Part shown: positions 45,319 to 55,232 of the stretch, in pieces | How positions within the stretch are numbered: the first letter of the stretch is position 1 | Layout of the letters: every line of letters starts with the position of its first letter | DNA from: Brachypterus glaber | Lineage: Eukaryota; Arthropoda; Insecta; Coleoptera; Kateretidae | Assembly (NCBI GenBank): GCA_958510825.1 | Contig: OY294048.1 | Location: 27,989,026-28,053,025 of the forward strand | Direction of reading: 5' to 3' | DNA length: 64,000 nucleotides | Program-made: the position numbers and the translations under genes | Notes under the pieces: model-generated | The model's input: the letters and a program-made list of their open reading frames with translations, nothing else | What the model was told of the DNA's origin: nothing | Databases searched by the model: none

Positions 45319-46432
45319 TAGACGAACCATAAACTTAACATGGATAAAGGCTATCCTTCAATGTAATTTTTATTTGGTAATTTTAACCAGGGAAGTGCAA
45401 AATTTCACTTTTTTGTCCCAAACTTTTTTATCTGTAGATTTTTTGACATTTTTTCAATAAAATATAATTATTTAATTAAAAATACATAAAAAAAGTTATA
45501 TTTATGTAACACCGCAGGTCCAATCATTACATAAAAAAGGTACCCTTTATGTAATACCTTAAGCCAACCGTTCTCGATAAAATTTGAGTTAAAGACAAAA
45601 TTTCACGTTCTGAGCATCCAAAGGAGGAGCTAAAAATGTTCATAAGAAAATTTCTATACTTTAGAGCAATTCTACATCAAAAACTATGAAAAAAAGCTCG
45701 CATACATCTAGGTTTGAAAATCAGTTTTAAAGAATAACATTTTTTAAGGGTCCGTAATACGGACTCCGTAGCTCACTTAAAAGAGATTTGTGGATTTTTG
45801 TGTACCGGAACTTTTTTCAAAGTTTCTAATGTAGTATTACCCTGCAGTAATAAAAATTTAATTTGCACATTTTTTAGTGCCTATTTTGGATGCTCAGAAC
45901 GTGAAATTTTCTCTTTAACTCAAATTTTTTCGAGAACGGTTCACTTAACACGTTAGCTAACACGAGAGTCACCGGCGACTCTCAATATTTTTTCCGTATA
46001 GGATTTTATACATGTTAGAAAGAGAAGACCATGGGTGGTAGCCAAAGTGTTAAGGTACCTTTTTATGTATTTTTAATTAAAAAATTATATTTTATTGAGA
46101 AAATGTCAAAAAAATCAACAGATAAAAAAGTTGGGGGCAAAAAAGTGACATCACCCCTCCCCCCCCCATTTTACACATCCCTGGTTAAAATTACCAAATA
46201 AAAATTACTTAAAAGGATAGCCTTTATCAATGTTAAGGCATATGCAAAAATCGTTATTGTAGTTCATGGCCATATGAGGTTCCAGAGATATTAAATAAAA
46301 ACAACTTTTTAGAAGTACGCTTAAGAGGGTCGTAGCTCCCGTAGGATTCATTTCCGGACCAACCTTTATAGTATATACTTTTTTTCATATTTTTTGATCT
46401 AGAACCACCCCTTTAAATTTTGTACCTTATTT
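45319..46432. mobile_element. Foldback element, family Q, left arm truncated
   Basis: GGATAAAGGCTATCC near 45341 pairs with GGATAGCCTTTATC near 46214, and the arms match through ATTTTTATTTGGTAATTTTA, TTTTTTATCTGTAGA and ACATAAAAAAGGTACC. The right arm continues to about 46430 (GTCGTAGCTCCCGTAGGATT, CCGGACCAACCTTTATAG), but the corresponding left part is missing. It shares the D/E/F word order. Confidence 0.7.
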
Positions 46433-46543
46433 ATATATGGCCAAAAGAGAATTTAACAAACTTTCTCTCTTTAAAACATTTCTTAGAAATATACAAAAAA
46501 TTATTTGAATTATTTTATTTACGTGGCCTTTTAAGATCATATC

Positions 46544-47496
46544 TTAATAATAATAATAATAATAAAAGTCCAAATAATAATACATGCCTAAATGTTGACG
46601 TAATTGATTTTTAAACATATTATATGAAGAATTGTAAAAATCAACAGTATTGCATGCTAAATTAACCAATGTTACAATACGGTTCATTGGAGAATTTTCT
46701 GCATTAACAGTATTACAGGAGGAAACCTCCAGGAGTGGATAACTTCTCAAGGATCTTGATGGAATTTTAATATTAAACTGACCCAATATAACACTAGATT
46801 GAATTGATCCAGCAAGAACCTTAAAGAAAAAACACACATCACTGAAGATTCTTCTATTCTGAAGGGTAGCTAAACCCAAATATTGCCTTGTTTGATTCGT
46901 ATCCAACAAAATGTTATTCTGAGCAAGTCTGTATCGAACAATACGTAAAAACTTATTCTGAACAATTTCAATTCGCTGAATATGGTTGCCAAAATATGGG
47001 GACCAAATGGTGGATCCGTATTCCAGTCTTGATCTTACTAGGGATGAATACAATATCAATATAGGTCTCTGATTAGAAAAGTCCTTAGTTGTCCTTAGAA
47101 CAAAACCTAGCATTTTATTTGCATTAGAAACAATATGATCAAAATGATTATGAAATAATAATTTACTGTCCAAAAAAATACCCAGATCCTTGATTACATT
47201 GACATTATTTAGTAAATTATCTGCTATTTTATAATTGTGCTCTAACGGGTCCTTTTTACGTGAAAAAGTCATCACCGAGCACTTATTATTATTTAAATAC
47301 AGCTTGTTTTTAATGCACCAGTCATTAAGTAAATCAAGGTCCCTTTGTAAAATAAAAGCATCTAGTATAGACGTTATCCATCTGTAAATCTTTAAATCAT
47401 CAGCAAAAAGCAAATATTGAGACAAAAATTTTGAACCTATATCATTAATAAAAATAATGAACAATATTGGTCCTAGGTGAGATCCTTGACCACAAG
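46544..47496 (-). pseudogene. LINE ORF2, RT C-terminal half with FADD
   Basis: The frame opens around CGQGSHLGPILFIIFINDIG and has LLFADDLKIYR (catalytic FADD). It continues with KDLGIFLDSKLLFHNHFDHI (thumb), then RSRLEYGSTIWSPYF, VQNKFLRIVRYRL and a C-terminal tail that runs into the TTA repeat (final Tyr codons). The usual GVPQGS box appears as C-GQGS, so bases are missing where this frame joins the upstream one. The listed start at 47464 is an internal Leu. Confidence 0.8.
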
Positions 47497-47568
47497 GACC
47501 TTTATAATGAAAGATTTAAAACCATTTATAATTACCTGTTGTATTCTTCCTGTAAGATACGATACAAT

Positions 47569-49173
47569 CTATGTATGAAAAGGCGGCCTAACCCCATATT
47601 CCCACAACTTTTTAGCCAGTATGACATGACATACAAGATCAAACGCCTTACTAAAATCAGTATATATGGCATGAACTTCTCCGCCATGATCTAAACACCA
47701 TGAAATGAAATTAGTATATGTAAACATATTTGTCACCGTCGATCTACCTACTAAAAAGCCATGTTGTTCCTGTACAATTATATTTTTAAACTCAGATGAA
47801 ATAAATGGAAGTACAACTTTCTCAAAAAGTTTAGCGACGGCTGATTGAATACACACCTGTCTGTAGTTTTTAACACTAGATCTGTTTCCGCTTTTAAATA
47901 TTGGTATAACGTAGGAAGTCTTCCAAGCTATGGGAAAAATACCAGATTCTAAAGATTTATTAAAAATAAAAAGTAATGGAGTACATATAGAATAGGCAAC
48001 ATTTTTTAATAGTACGTTAGGGATACCATCAGGACCGGGACCTTTGTGTATGTTTAAATTACACAAGGTGGAGAACAGATTTTCATGTGTGATTTGAACC
48101 ACAGACAAATCAACTTCACTATCTTTAGATCCGCAGTTACTAAAATCAAAATTTTCATTATCACTAGAAGTATCAGAGTGAGTGTAAACGGAACTAAAAT
48201 GAGTATCGAACAAATTTGCAATATTTTTACCAGTATCGGCTTGCTCGTCTTCAAGATGTACTGTACTAGGAATACCTGAAGATTTTTTATTATTATCAAC
48301 AAATTTCCAGAATTGCTTTACATTAGCTGTGATTTGATTTTCAACATTGTTAATGTAATTTTTATAACATTCATTACTTAAAATCTTACATCTACGGCGC
48401 AGATCAGAAAAAATTTCATGTTGATACTGTGAGTTTGTTTCCCTAAAATGCCTGTGAGCTTTTTTCTTCAAAATAATTAACTTTCTTAACTCAAAACTAA
48501 ACCAAACCGGATATTTATGTTTACGTTTATATTTCTTTGGTACAAATAAATCTATTGCTTCACTAAGCTTTTTATAGAAACAATCAACAGCCTCATCAAT
48601 GTGAGATTTATTATATAAAACCCGCCAATCAATGTCAAAAAGATATTCGTTAATTAAGTTATAATTTGCGTTTCTAAAATTATAATACCAATCACTGTCC
48701 ACATCCAAAACTTTATATGAATCATTAATTACTATATGAACATTAAGTGCTGGATGATAAGTATCAAGTCGAACAAGTGGATCAGTATTAGTTACCTCAC
48801 TATAAATGTTTGAAAAACATAAATCCAGTAGATTTCCGTCCAAATTTGCAATTAAGTTATATTGATTTAAACCCAAAAAAGAAAAATTATCACAAAGGTG
48901 ACTTTCAATCTCAGTGTTAATACCTGAGGCTATTATTCTATTGGTTTCATCGTCAAGAGTCCAAACTAAATCTGGCAAATTATAGTCACCTACTATAACA
49001 AATTTAGATTCCTTATATTTATTACATAATTGTTTGACTGTATTAACATGATTTTCATAAAGTGATAGCTTTGATTTTGGTGGAATATACACACAACGCA
49101 AAATCAAAACGGATTTGTTAAAAATTACCTTTACAAAAATCTGTTCGACCAATGAGTTTTCTATGGGTAACAT
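47569..49173 (-). pseudogene. LINE ORF2, endonuclease end plus RT N-terminal half
   Basis: The 534-codon frame covers LRCVYIPPKS, KFVIVGDYNLPDLVW (GDYN endonuclease motif, residues about 55-70), DLCFSNIYSEV, and DTYHPALNVHIV (Ser replaced in the usual SDH box: it reads YHP). Later come KGPGPDGIPNVLLKN near 375, YVIPIFKSGNRSSVKNYR near 420, QEQHGFLVGRSTVTNM and AIYTDFSKAFDLV near 505 (first catalytic Asp). A TAG then cuts the frame, but it continues in the same phase as IVSYLTGRIQQVIINGFKSF. The endonuclease N-terminus is lost by truncation. Broken, so not functional. Confidence 0.82.
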
Positions 49174-49190
49174 CTTAAACAGTTAAATGT

Positions 49191-49643
49191 TACAGAGGTG
49201 AAATCTAGACACAAACTGTATAAAAAACTTAATGGAAAAATAAATAAATTTTATATTAATAGCAATTTTAAAGTTTAAGTTTTTAGTAGAAATAAATTTT
49301 ATATATAACAAATTTAGTGCCATAAAACTAACTTTGATTTGTGTTTTGACTGAGGGAAGACATTTGGGTCCATCAGTCTAAACCCATAATAAAATGGTAT
49401 GGGTCCCATTACTAACGTCATATTAGCCCTTGAAATTTATGAATCCGCTGCGGCGGAGTATAGTCAACGGCGCGCCGTTGTAACGGCGTTGCAACGGCGT
49501 TGCAAAGCCTTGCAGAGCTTCTGCTGCACTAAAACTTTTAATTTAAAAGGAATTTTATAGGGACACGAAAAAATTTTTGCCATTAAAACATTAAAAAACA
49601 AAGAATTATTATTTAATTTTTTATTGTGATTTATTTGATCATA
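49191..49643. other. Intergenic DNA with a GC-rich palindromic patch
   Basis: At 49441-49530, within very A+T-rich DNA, are TCCGC/GCGGA, the perfect palindrome CAACGGCGCGCCGTTG (49465-49480) and two AACGGCGTTGC repeats. No gene recognised. Confidence 0.5.
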
Positions 49644-50386
49644 ATATTATACTCTTCACAGCGCGCAAGCGCTAGAATAATATAATAGGTAGTTTTGAAT
49701 GTCCAAAATCGTCAAAAAACACCCTAGATGACACATTTTGTTTCATGAAAAAATAAATAAGATTAAAAATGTCTCTCTGTCCATCCATTGTTCGTCTGTT
49801 TTTTTTTGTAAACACTATTACCCAAGAATGAATTATCCAATATACTCCAAAATTTCAGGAAAAAAACAAGTTCTATAAGAGAAAGTTCTCTATTGTTTTA
49901 AAATTATTCCCACCAAAAACAATAAAGTTATTGGGGGTTAAAGTTTTAAAAAATCGAGAAATTACTCTATTACTTCCATTATACTTTTATTATATAGAAC
50001 TGATAGAATAGATCTTTATATAAGGATAAATTCTATAAATAAAAAGAAACTTGCCCAATATTTAGCGAAAAGTTGAGAACTATGTTTTGTTGATGAATGT
50101 TTCTTATTGAACCTTTAGTGGTACAATTTCTGTCTTGCAAGGCCTTGTAAGCAAGAGGTCCTGGGTTCGAATCTAAGTTTACTACTTTTTAATTTTTTTA
50201 TACAACTAACTTTATATTGAATTTTAAATAGTTTTGTCAGTCAGTTCAGTCATATATTGTTGTTAACTTTTAAACTCCTTGAAGAAAATTATATTTTGGG
50301 AAGTATATCAAGAGAAACGCAATATACTATTTACTGTAAAGAGTATTATAGAATGCGAAGCATTATATATCTTCACAGCTTGTTTA
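49644..50386 (+). mobile_element. Dispersed family B element (copy 3)
   Basis: The start is ATATTATACTCTTCACAGCG then CGCAAGCGCTAGAATAATA; the end is AATGCGAAGCATTATATATC then TTCACAGCTTGTTT. Internal words (CCAAGAATGAATTATCCAAT, AAAGTTATTGGGGGTTAAAG) match copies 1 and 2. TCTTCACAGC lies near both ends. A tRNA-like segment is embedded (see 50105). Confidence 0.55.
50105..50190 (+). repeat. tRNA-like segment inside B copy 3
   Basis: TTTAGTGGTACAATTTC, CTTGCAAGGCCTTGTAAGC and GAGGTCCTGGGTTCGAATCT have the order of A box, anticodon arm and B box (GGTTCGAAT). The T-stem pairs at only three or four positions and the anticodon arm is mis-sized. It is a tRNA pseudogene or SINE head, not a working tRNA. 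Confidence 0.45.
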
Positions 50387-50507
50387 TCACACGTATTCCA
50401 ATTTTTTTAACAATAATTTCTCACATTGGCCAATTTACTGCTTTATAATTCATGCTTCATTTTATTATTTTTTATAAAAATTTATTGATTTTTAAAACCC
50501 TTCTATT

Positions 50508-50663
50508 CATGGGCGGATTTAGGGGGGCCCATGGGGGCCATGCCCCCCCCCCCAGCGAGATATATTAGCATAGAAATACCTTCAAAATTATATTTTTGGC
50601 GAAGGCGCAATTTTTTTCCTTATGGATGCCCCCCCCCCTTAAAGTGAAATAAATCCGCCCCTG
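50508..50663. mobile_element. hAT-like MITE with 8-bp duplication CTTCTATT
   Basis: It begins CATGGGCGGATTTAGGGGGG and ends TAAATCCGCCCCTG. CTTCTATT flanks both ends (50500-50507, 50664-50671). An 8-bp duplication with CA-GGG-type TIRs is the hAT signature. At 156 bp it has no coding capacity. Confidence 0.85.
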
Positions 50664-51249
50664 CTTCTATTCACTTCACTTATATACAGCCTGTTCCAGA
50701 ACTTGCGTACAGAAATTTGAGGGTATATTAAAAACCCTCTGGAAAATATGAAAAAATTTTCAAAAAAAAAATCCATCTTCAATACCAATTAAAAAGGTAG
50801 CTATTTAACTGACCAATCCTGTTGCTGATGTTAAATTACCTACAAATTAGTTTTTCCCTACTTATTAGTAAGTATGGTTGCATTTTAATTGTTGACGCGT
50901 GCATTGTTTGAGACTTTCCACTTTAGAATCCTTTTAGGTTATTATATTTTGACAAAACCGACAGAGGCTATCAAATATTCTATTTTTATAGGGTCACTCC
51001 ATCCGGCGGTTTTTTTGATACCCGTCTTAGACGGCAGCAACAAGCTGCAACTCCATTCAGCGGGCTGAATGAAGTGCCCGTGTTTTTTCTATTAGAAACT
51101 CAGATCTTTTAATTGATTGACTGACTATAAATTCTTAGTACAAATTAATAAAATAAAAATACAATAACTGAATTTTATTTATTTATTGCAAAGTAATGAA
51201 CATAGGATATTTTTTTATCGGTTTTCCCAAAAGAGAACATTCTAGCTGG

Positions 51250-51410
51250 AATTTAATTTTAAGGTACAGAGGGCAAGGAATTCTGGAAGTTTAAACACTA
51301 ACAGAAACGTGGTTGGGGCACCGCGAAATACAAAAACTGTTGATAATAAAGAAGCTGTCATTTAGGCTTTTGAAGAAGAATCTGGAACAAGCATGGCTAG
51401 AAAAATAGAA
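51250..51410 (+). pseudogene. Transposase linker fragment (mariner-like)
   Basis: The forward frame reads RNSGSLNTNRNVVGAPRNTK, then TVDNKEAVI, a stop, AFEEESGTSMARKI. This resembles the segment after the first helix-turn-helix in a common insect mariner-like transposase (RLRETGS…GRPR…AV…AFE-P-TS-R-IA). It is on the opposite strand from the N- and C-terminal scraps at 51487-51596. Confidence 0.5.
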
Positions 51411-51486
51411 ATCTTGATATGCCCGTCCTGTCTTTAATGAACTATAACAGATGAAGAAACGCATCCTTTTTAACAATGTATGAAGC

Positions 51487-51596
51487 ATGCTAAAGAATAT
51501 GTTCAAAATGACCTCCACCAATTTGAACACAGCACTCCGGCCACACTCGTCATATAAAATTAGCATTTCACAATACTCTTCTGAAGTAAACATCAT
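51487..51596 (-). pseudogene. Transposase N-terminus fused to C-terminus by deletion
   Basis: The minus strand starts MMFTSEEYCEMLILYDECGR, which resembles the N-terminal helix-turn-helix (DUF4817-like) of arthropod transposases. Within a few codons, in a different frame, it reads CVQIGGGHFEHIL and stops. From memory, that is how such transposases end. If so, roughly the whole catalytic region is missing between them. The nominal 101-codon frame continuing past this is meaningless read-through. Confidence 0.55.
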
Positions 51597-51770
51597 GAAA
51601 GTTATGATATTTTTTTATGACATTAATAAATATTTATGTCACATTAATCACCATGTCAACCTACAGAATATTTACCTGCAATAATTAAGTTTGCTTCCAT
51701 AGCTACAAATTCAACTTTTAAAGGTAATTTAACATCAGCAACTGTATTGGTCCACTTAAAGCGTTCTTAT

Positions 51771-52300
51771 TTTTAAATTGAACGAAGATGGATTTTTTTT
51801 GACATTTTTTTCATATTTCCAGAGGATTTTTAATATACCCTCAAATTTCTGTCAAATTTCTGTCAAATTTCTGTCGCGAGTTCTGGAACAGGCTGTATAT
51901 AGATATATAGATATATATCTATTTGTCCTCAAATCTGCCAAAGCCTTTTTCACCCACTTAGAGTCTACTTAGAAAGCTAAAATTTTGTACACATGCTTAA
52001 CTCGGTTGACAATACAATTTTATATAAAATTGCGTACCTAAAAAGAAAAAACAAGATTATTTTTAAATTGAACGAAGATGGATTTTTTTTGACATTTTTT
52101 TCATATTTCCAGAGGATTTTTAATATACCCTCAAATTTCTGTCAAATTTCTGTCGCGAGTTCTGGAACAGGCTGTATATAGATATATAGATATATATCTA
52201 TTTGTCCTCAAATCTGCCACATGCTTAACTCGGTTGACAATACAATTTTATATAAAATTGAGTACCTAAAAAGTAAAAAACTAGATATTTATACAAATTT
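51771..52300. repeat. Tandem duplication covering the right end of V
   Basis: Unit 1 starts near 51771 and unit 2 near 52061, both TTTTAAATTGAACGAAGATG. They share the V terminus, GATATATAGATATATATCTA, and CATGCTTAACTCGGTTGACA. Unit 1 has three AAATTTCTGTC units where unit 2 has two. Unit 2 lacks the stretch AAAGCC…TTTTGTACA. Confidence 0.8.
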
Positions 52301-52425
52301 ACAAATACGAGATTTTTAAAAGAAGGGTTTTAGCCGAAAATCAAAAAATTAAAAATATCAAAACACTTCTTTTAAAAATCTCGTATTTGTAAATTTGTAT
52401 AAATATCTTGTGTTCTACTTTTTAG
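52266..52425. repeat. Long hairpin, about 59-bp arms
   Basis: The arm CTAAAAAGTAAAAAACTAGA…GAGATTTTTAAAAGAAG is complemented by 52366-52425 with few mismatches and a 41-base loop. It overlaps the end of the tandem duplication. It would give a long hairpin RNA if transcribed. Confidence 0.8.
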
Positions 52426-53362
52426 TTTAGTACGTAGTTTAGTTTAGTTGAGTACGTAATATGTACTTAGTTAAGAAGGGTTTTAACTTTAAAAACTTGT
52501 ATTTATTTAATTTTATTTAAAATTTGCTGACCAAATAAACGCATTACCTCTTCAAAAATTATTATTCTTTTTGTATATTTAAGTTTTAGGATACTATTGT
52601 AACATTTTGCAAATTTATACTTATTTGGGCGCCCGGGGCGTAGTTCATAAAAATATATATTTAAATTAGTCTAGACTTAACGGATAGCAAATCCCTTTGT
52701 TCTGTATACTTATCCGCCATACAATACCCTGTATTTTATAGTTACGCTATTATATTGGGCAGAAACAGTTTTTCAACCAGCAGGAGACTTTAATTCCGCC
52801 TGAACACTCCAGAACTTTTGCTGTAGAATCAAATGGGAATATATAACACACAATAAAAATTGTATAGTTGTTTTTAAATCTAATATCATATAGTATCTCA
52901 CATAGTTTTATAGATATACTGACAGAATAAACTGCACTAAAATGTCATGCGGTAAAATACGCCACAAATTACAACATATTTAGGGCCCCGGGGGAGCACG
53001 GGCGCACTCGGCATTCTGCAATTTTTTGACGAAAAGTTTTACTAAGTCCAAATCTGCCAAGAATATTTTTTAAAGTAGGTAGTGTCGTTTTCGTGAAACA
53101 GGTCTTTAAAATATGAAGAAATTATGCAAAATTACCCTTAGAGTCTCCGATTTGGAGCCAGCCCCAAAACCCAAAAAACACCTTTTAATATAATTTTTCG
53201 CATACACAACTTACGAAATAACAAAAAATAGCGTCATTAAATTTTTGTTAGACATTCAATATTTGTGCAATTAAACATTTTTATCGTGAACTTAACACTT
53301 TTTGTTATTATTTTTATTTTCACAAACTACGTATTTTTTGATTCTGTGACGTTAAATAATTA
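52426..53362. other. Intergenic DNA
   Basis: No gene recognised. Small GC-rich patches occur at 52625-52645 (GGGCGCCCGGGGCG) and 52980-53010. The rest is A+T-rich. Confidence 0.35.
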
Positions 53363-53406
53363 TTTCTCGTTATTTCGTGCATTTTAATGCACGAAATAAC
53401 GAGAAA
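53363..53406. repeat. Perfect hairpin, 21-bp arms, 2-base loop
   Basis: TTTCTCGTTATTTCGTGCAT then T-TT-A and the exact complement ATGCACGAAATAACGAGAAA. Confidence 0.85.
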
Positions 53407-53535
53407 ACCTTAATTTAATTTTTATACATACAATACAGGGTTATTCAGAAATAAGTTCAATAAATTTAAGAAGTGATTCTACTTTAAAAAATATGAAAAA
53501 AAGTTCCTATAAAGGTTGTCCCGGAAATGAGCCCT

Positions 53536-53682
53536 AACACACCCCCTATTAGGGGGGTAGCCAAAATATGAAATCTCTATAATCTATAATAACGCGAGAA
53601 CCGGGGTATGAAGTATATGAATTTTGGTACAATTTGCGTTACGTAATACTTGAACGTTTCCTTATAAAATTCTCTATTTGCC
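53536..53682. mobile_element. Half copy of foldback H
   Basis: ACCCCCTATTAGGGGGG, GTAGCCAAAATATGAAATCT, AATAACGCGAGAACCGGG and TTGCGTTACGTAATACTTGA match the right half of H at 56623. The left half is absent. Confidence 0.7.
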
Positions 53683-54062
53683 CACATATTTTTTTATTTT
53701 TTCGGAGCAAATTACGGGGATGTAAAAAGTGGTAATTTTCGTATAAACTTTCACAAAAAAATCGCATGTTTAACTAAAAAATGTGAAAAATTAAGACATT
53801 AAAAAAAATGTTAAAAAAATTAAAAAGTATATGTTATAAGTATTAAATTAGAGAATTTTATGGGCTTTAAAATGATGTATAATACGACCCGCATTTTTAT
53901 TTTAAAAAATGTTCCCCCTTGCACCCTGTCTTCATTGTGCCCTCTAAGCATATTAAACATATACCAACAAATATTTTGGGTTATGCTGTTTATGTGTTTC
54001 AAGTTTCAAGTTGATATCTTAAGCCGTTCAAAAGTTAAAGGGGGGACTTTTGACAGGCTCTG
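53682..54062. mobile_element. Family A MITE, left-truncated (copy 4)
   Basis: TTATAAAATTCTCTATTTG begins inside the A left arm; TTTAAAATGATGTATAATAC, CGTTCAAAAGTTAAAGGGG and TTTTGACAGGCTCTG (then TA) form the right arm. The left terminus is missing. Confidence 0.65.
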
Positions 54063-54121
54063 TATATTATACAATAAATTTATGGGTCATTCTTTACTGG
54101 CTTAAGAGGAAGTAACATTTT

Positions 54122-55232
54122 GGGGTCCGGTCAGTGGGCCGAAATGGAACTAATAGTTTTATGTGGCAACGTTGCAGTTTGATTTCTTTAAAAAATTGGT
54201 GAATGCGGATTTTGTGACGAAACCTTCACTCGACGTAATTTTTTTTTGGTGAATGCGATAAATTTTTAATATAAAAATTATAAATATATTATGTTAAAAA
54301 TATAAAATGAATTGTAAAAAATAATTATTTTTTAATGAAATGATTTAAAAGAATAAATAACAAAATATTTATTAAACATTTAAGTAAAAGCAATACATAA
54401 TATGTAAGTGGTTTAGCGAATTGGTATATTAGCGTAAAAAAATTGTTTTTTTTATTAATTAACGTAGAAATATACAATGCATCGAAAACCCAAATATAAG
54501 AAAATCGATTTTTTACCCTAATATACCTTTTCTCTGAACCACTTACATTTGATAAATATTAATCTAAGATTTGCATAAAAATATAGTGCATGCACACAGA
54601 AAATTGTCTTAAATTAGCACTATATGTGATTTTTATATAACAAAGAGAATATATTCTCTTACATATTCCACATTTCCACATTTCTTGCATACAATATTCT
54701 ACAATTCTTTAGAACTTTCGAAAACTACATTTTTATTGTTCTGAGCTAGTTTTCCTAAAATTTAATTATATTAATTTAAAATTGACGAATGTGCTGTATT
54801 TTTTATTTAATTTCCAAACTTACCAACAACTTTTATTAGTAACATGACTTTAAGGAGTTTATATTTTTATTCCTCAGTACTAGTCTAACTAAATTAATTT
54901 GTTTCCTTTTTTTTTCAACAACCAAAAGGTTAGAAAAAATAAAGAATAGATAATTTAAGAAAGAACTTTTTTTTAACTTACCAATTTACCACGGCGAACT
55001 AAATCAATTTAATTTTACTATACGAACCATTTTTTATTGACATTATTGACATCTTTAAAAACATACATTATAAAAATTATATTTTCTTATAAATTGTAAT
55101 TTATGAATTTTTTATTGACAAACATGTAAAAAAAAATATGCTACCTATTATATATCATTTTTTTCAAATCAGTAATAGATATAGGATGTCCTATAAACTT
55201 TTAGTTCGGTTTCGGCCCACTCATCGGGCCCC
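54122..55232. mobile_element. TIR element G, 7-8 bp duplication, empty site known
   Basis: The left end is GGGGTCCGGTCAGTGGGCCG then AAATGGAACTAATAG; the right end is its imperfect complement CTTTTAGTTCGGTTTCGGCC then CACTCATCGGGCCCC. ACATTTT (or ACATTTTG) flanks both sides (54115-54122, 55233-55240). F1 at 39705 shows the corresponding uninterrupted sequence (AGTAATGTTTTGTGCC). An 8-bp duplication would suit hAT, but the termini are not CAG-type. The interior is A+T-rich and non-coding. Confidence 0.8.

Larger units (their letters stand above)
46540..49190 (-). mobile_element. LINE (non-LTR) retrotransposon, second copy
   Basis: The minus strand carries a 5'-truncated endonuclease, RT and C-terminal region, ending in a (TTA)n tail (plus strand AATAATAATAATAATAATAA at about 46546). 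ORF2 is broken by a stop at 47569-47571 and a frameshift near 47505. It is clearly a different LINE lineage from the 23-kb copy (different motif spellings and C-terminus). Confidence 0.85.
50687..51895. mobile_element. Mariner/Tc1-type element V with scrambled transposase relics
   Basis: It begins CAGCCTGTTCCAGAACTTGC and ends with the imperfect complement (GCGAGTTCTGGAACAGGCTG), flanked by TA. Subterminal arms match for about 130 bp and further blocks match (TGCTGATGTTAAATTACC near 50832 against its complement near 51727). The interior holds fragments of a transposase in two orientations (51250-51410 plus; 51487-51596 minus). Confidence 0.75.

Noticed and set aside
48054..48302. 82-codon minus-strand and overlapping plus-strand frames
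   Set aside because: Out-of-frame shadows of the LINE ORF2 at 47569-49173.
50105..50190. tRNA gene on the plus strand
   Set aside because: The anticodon arm has the wrong size and the T-stem has mismatches; it lies inside a dispersed element.
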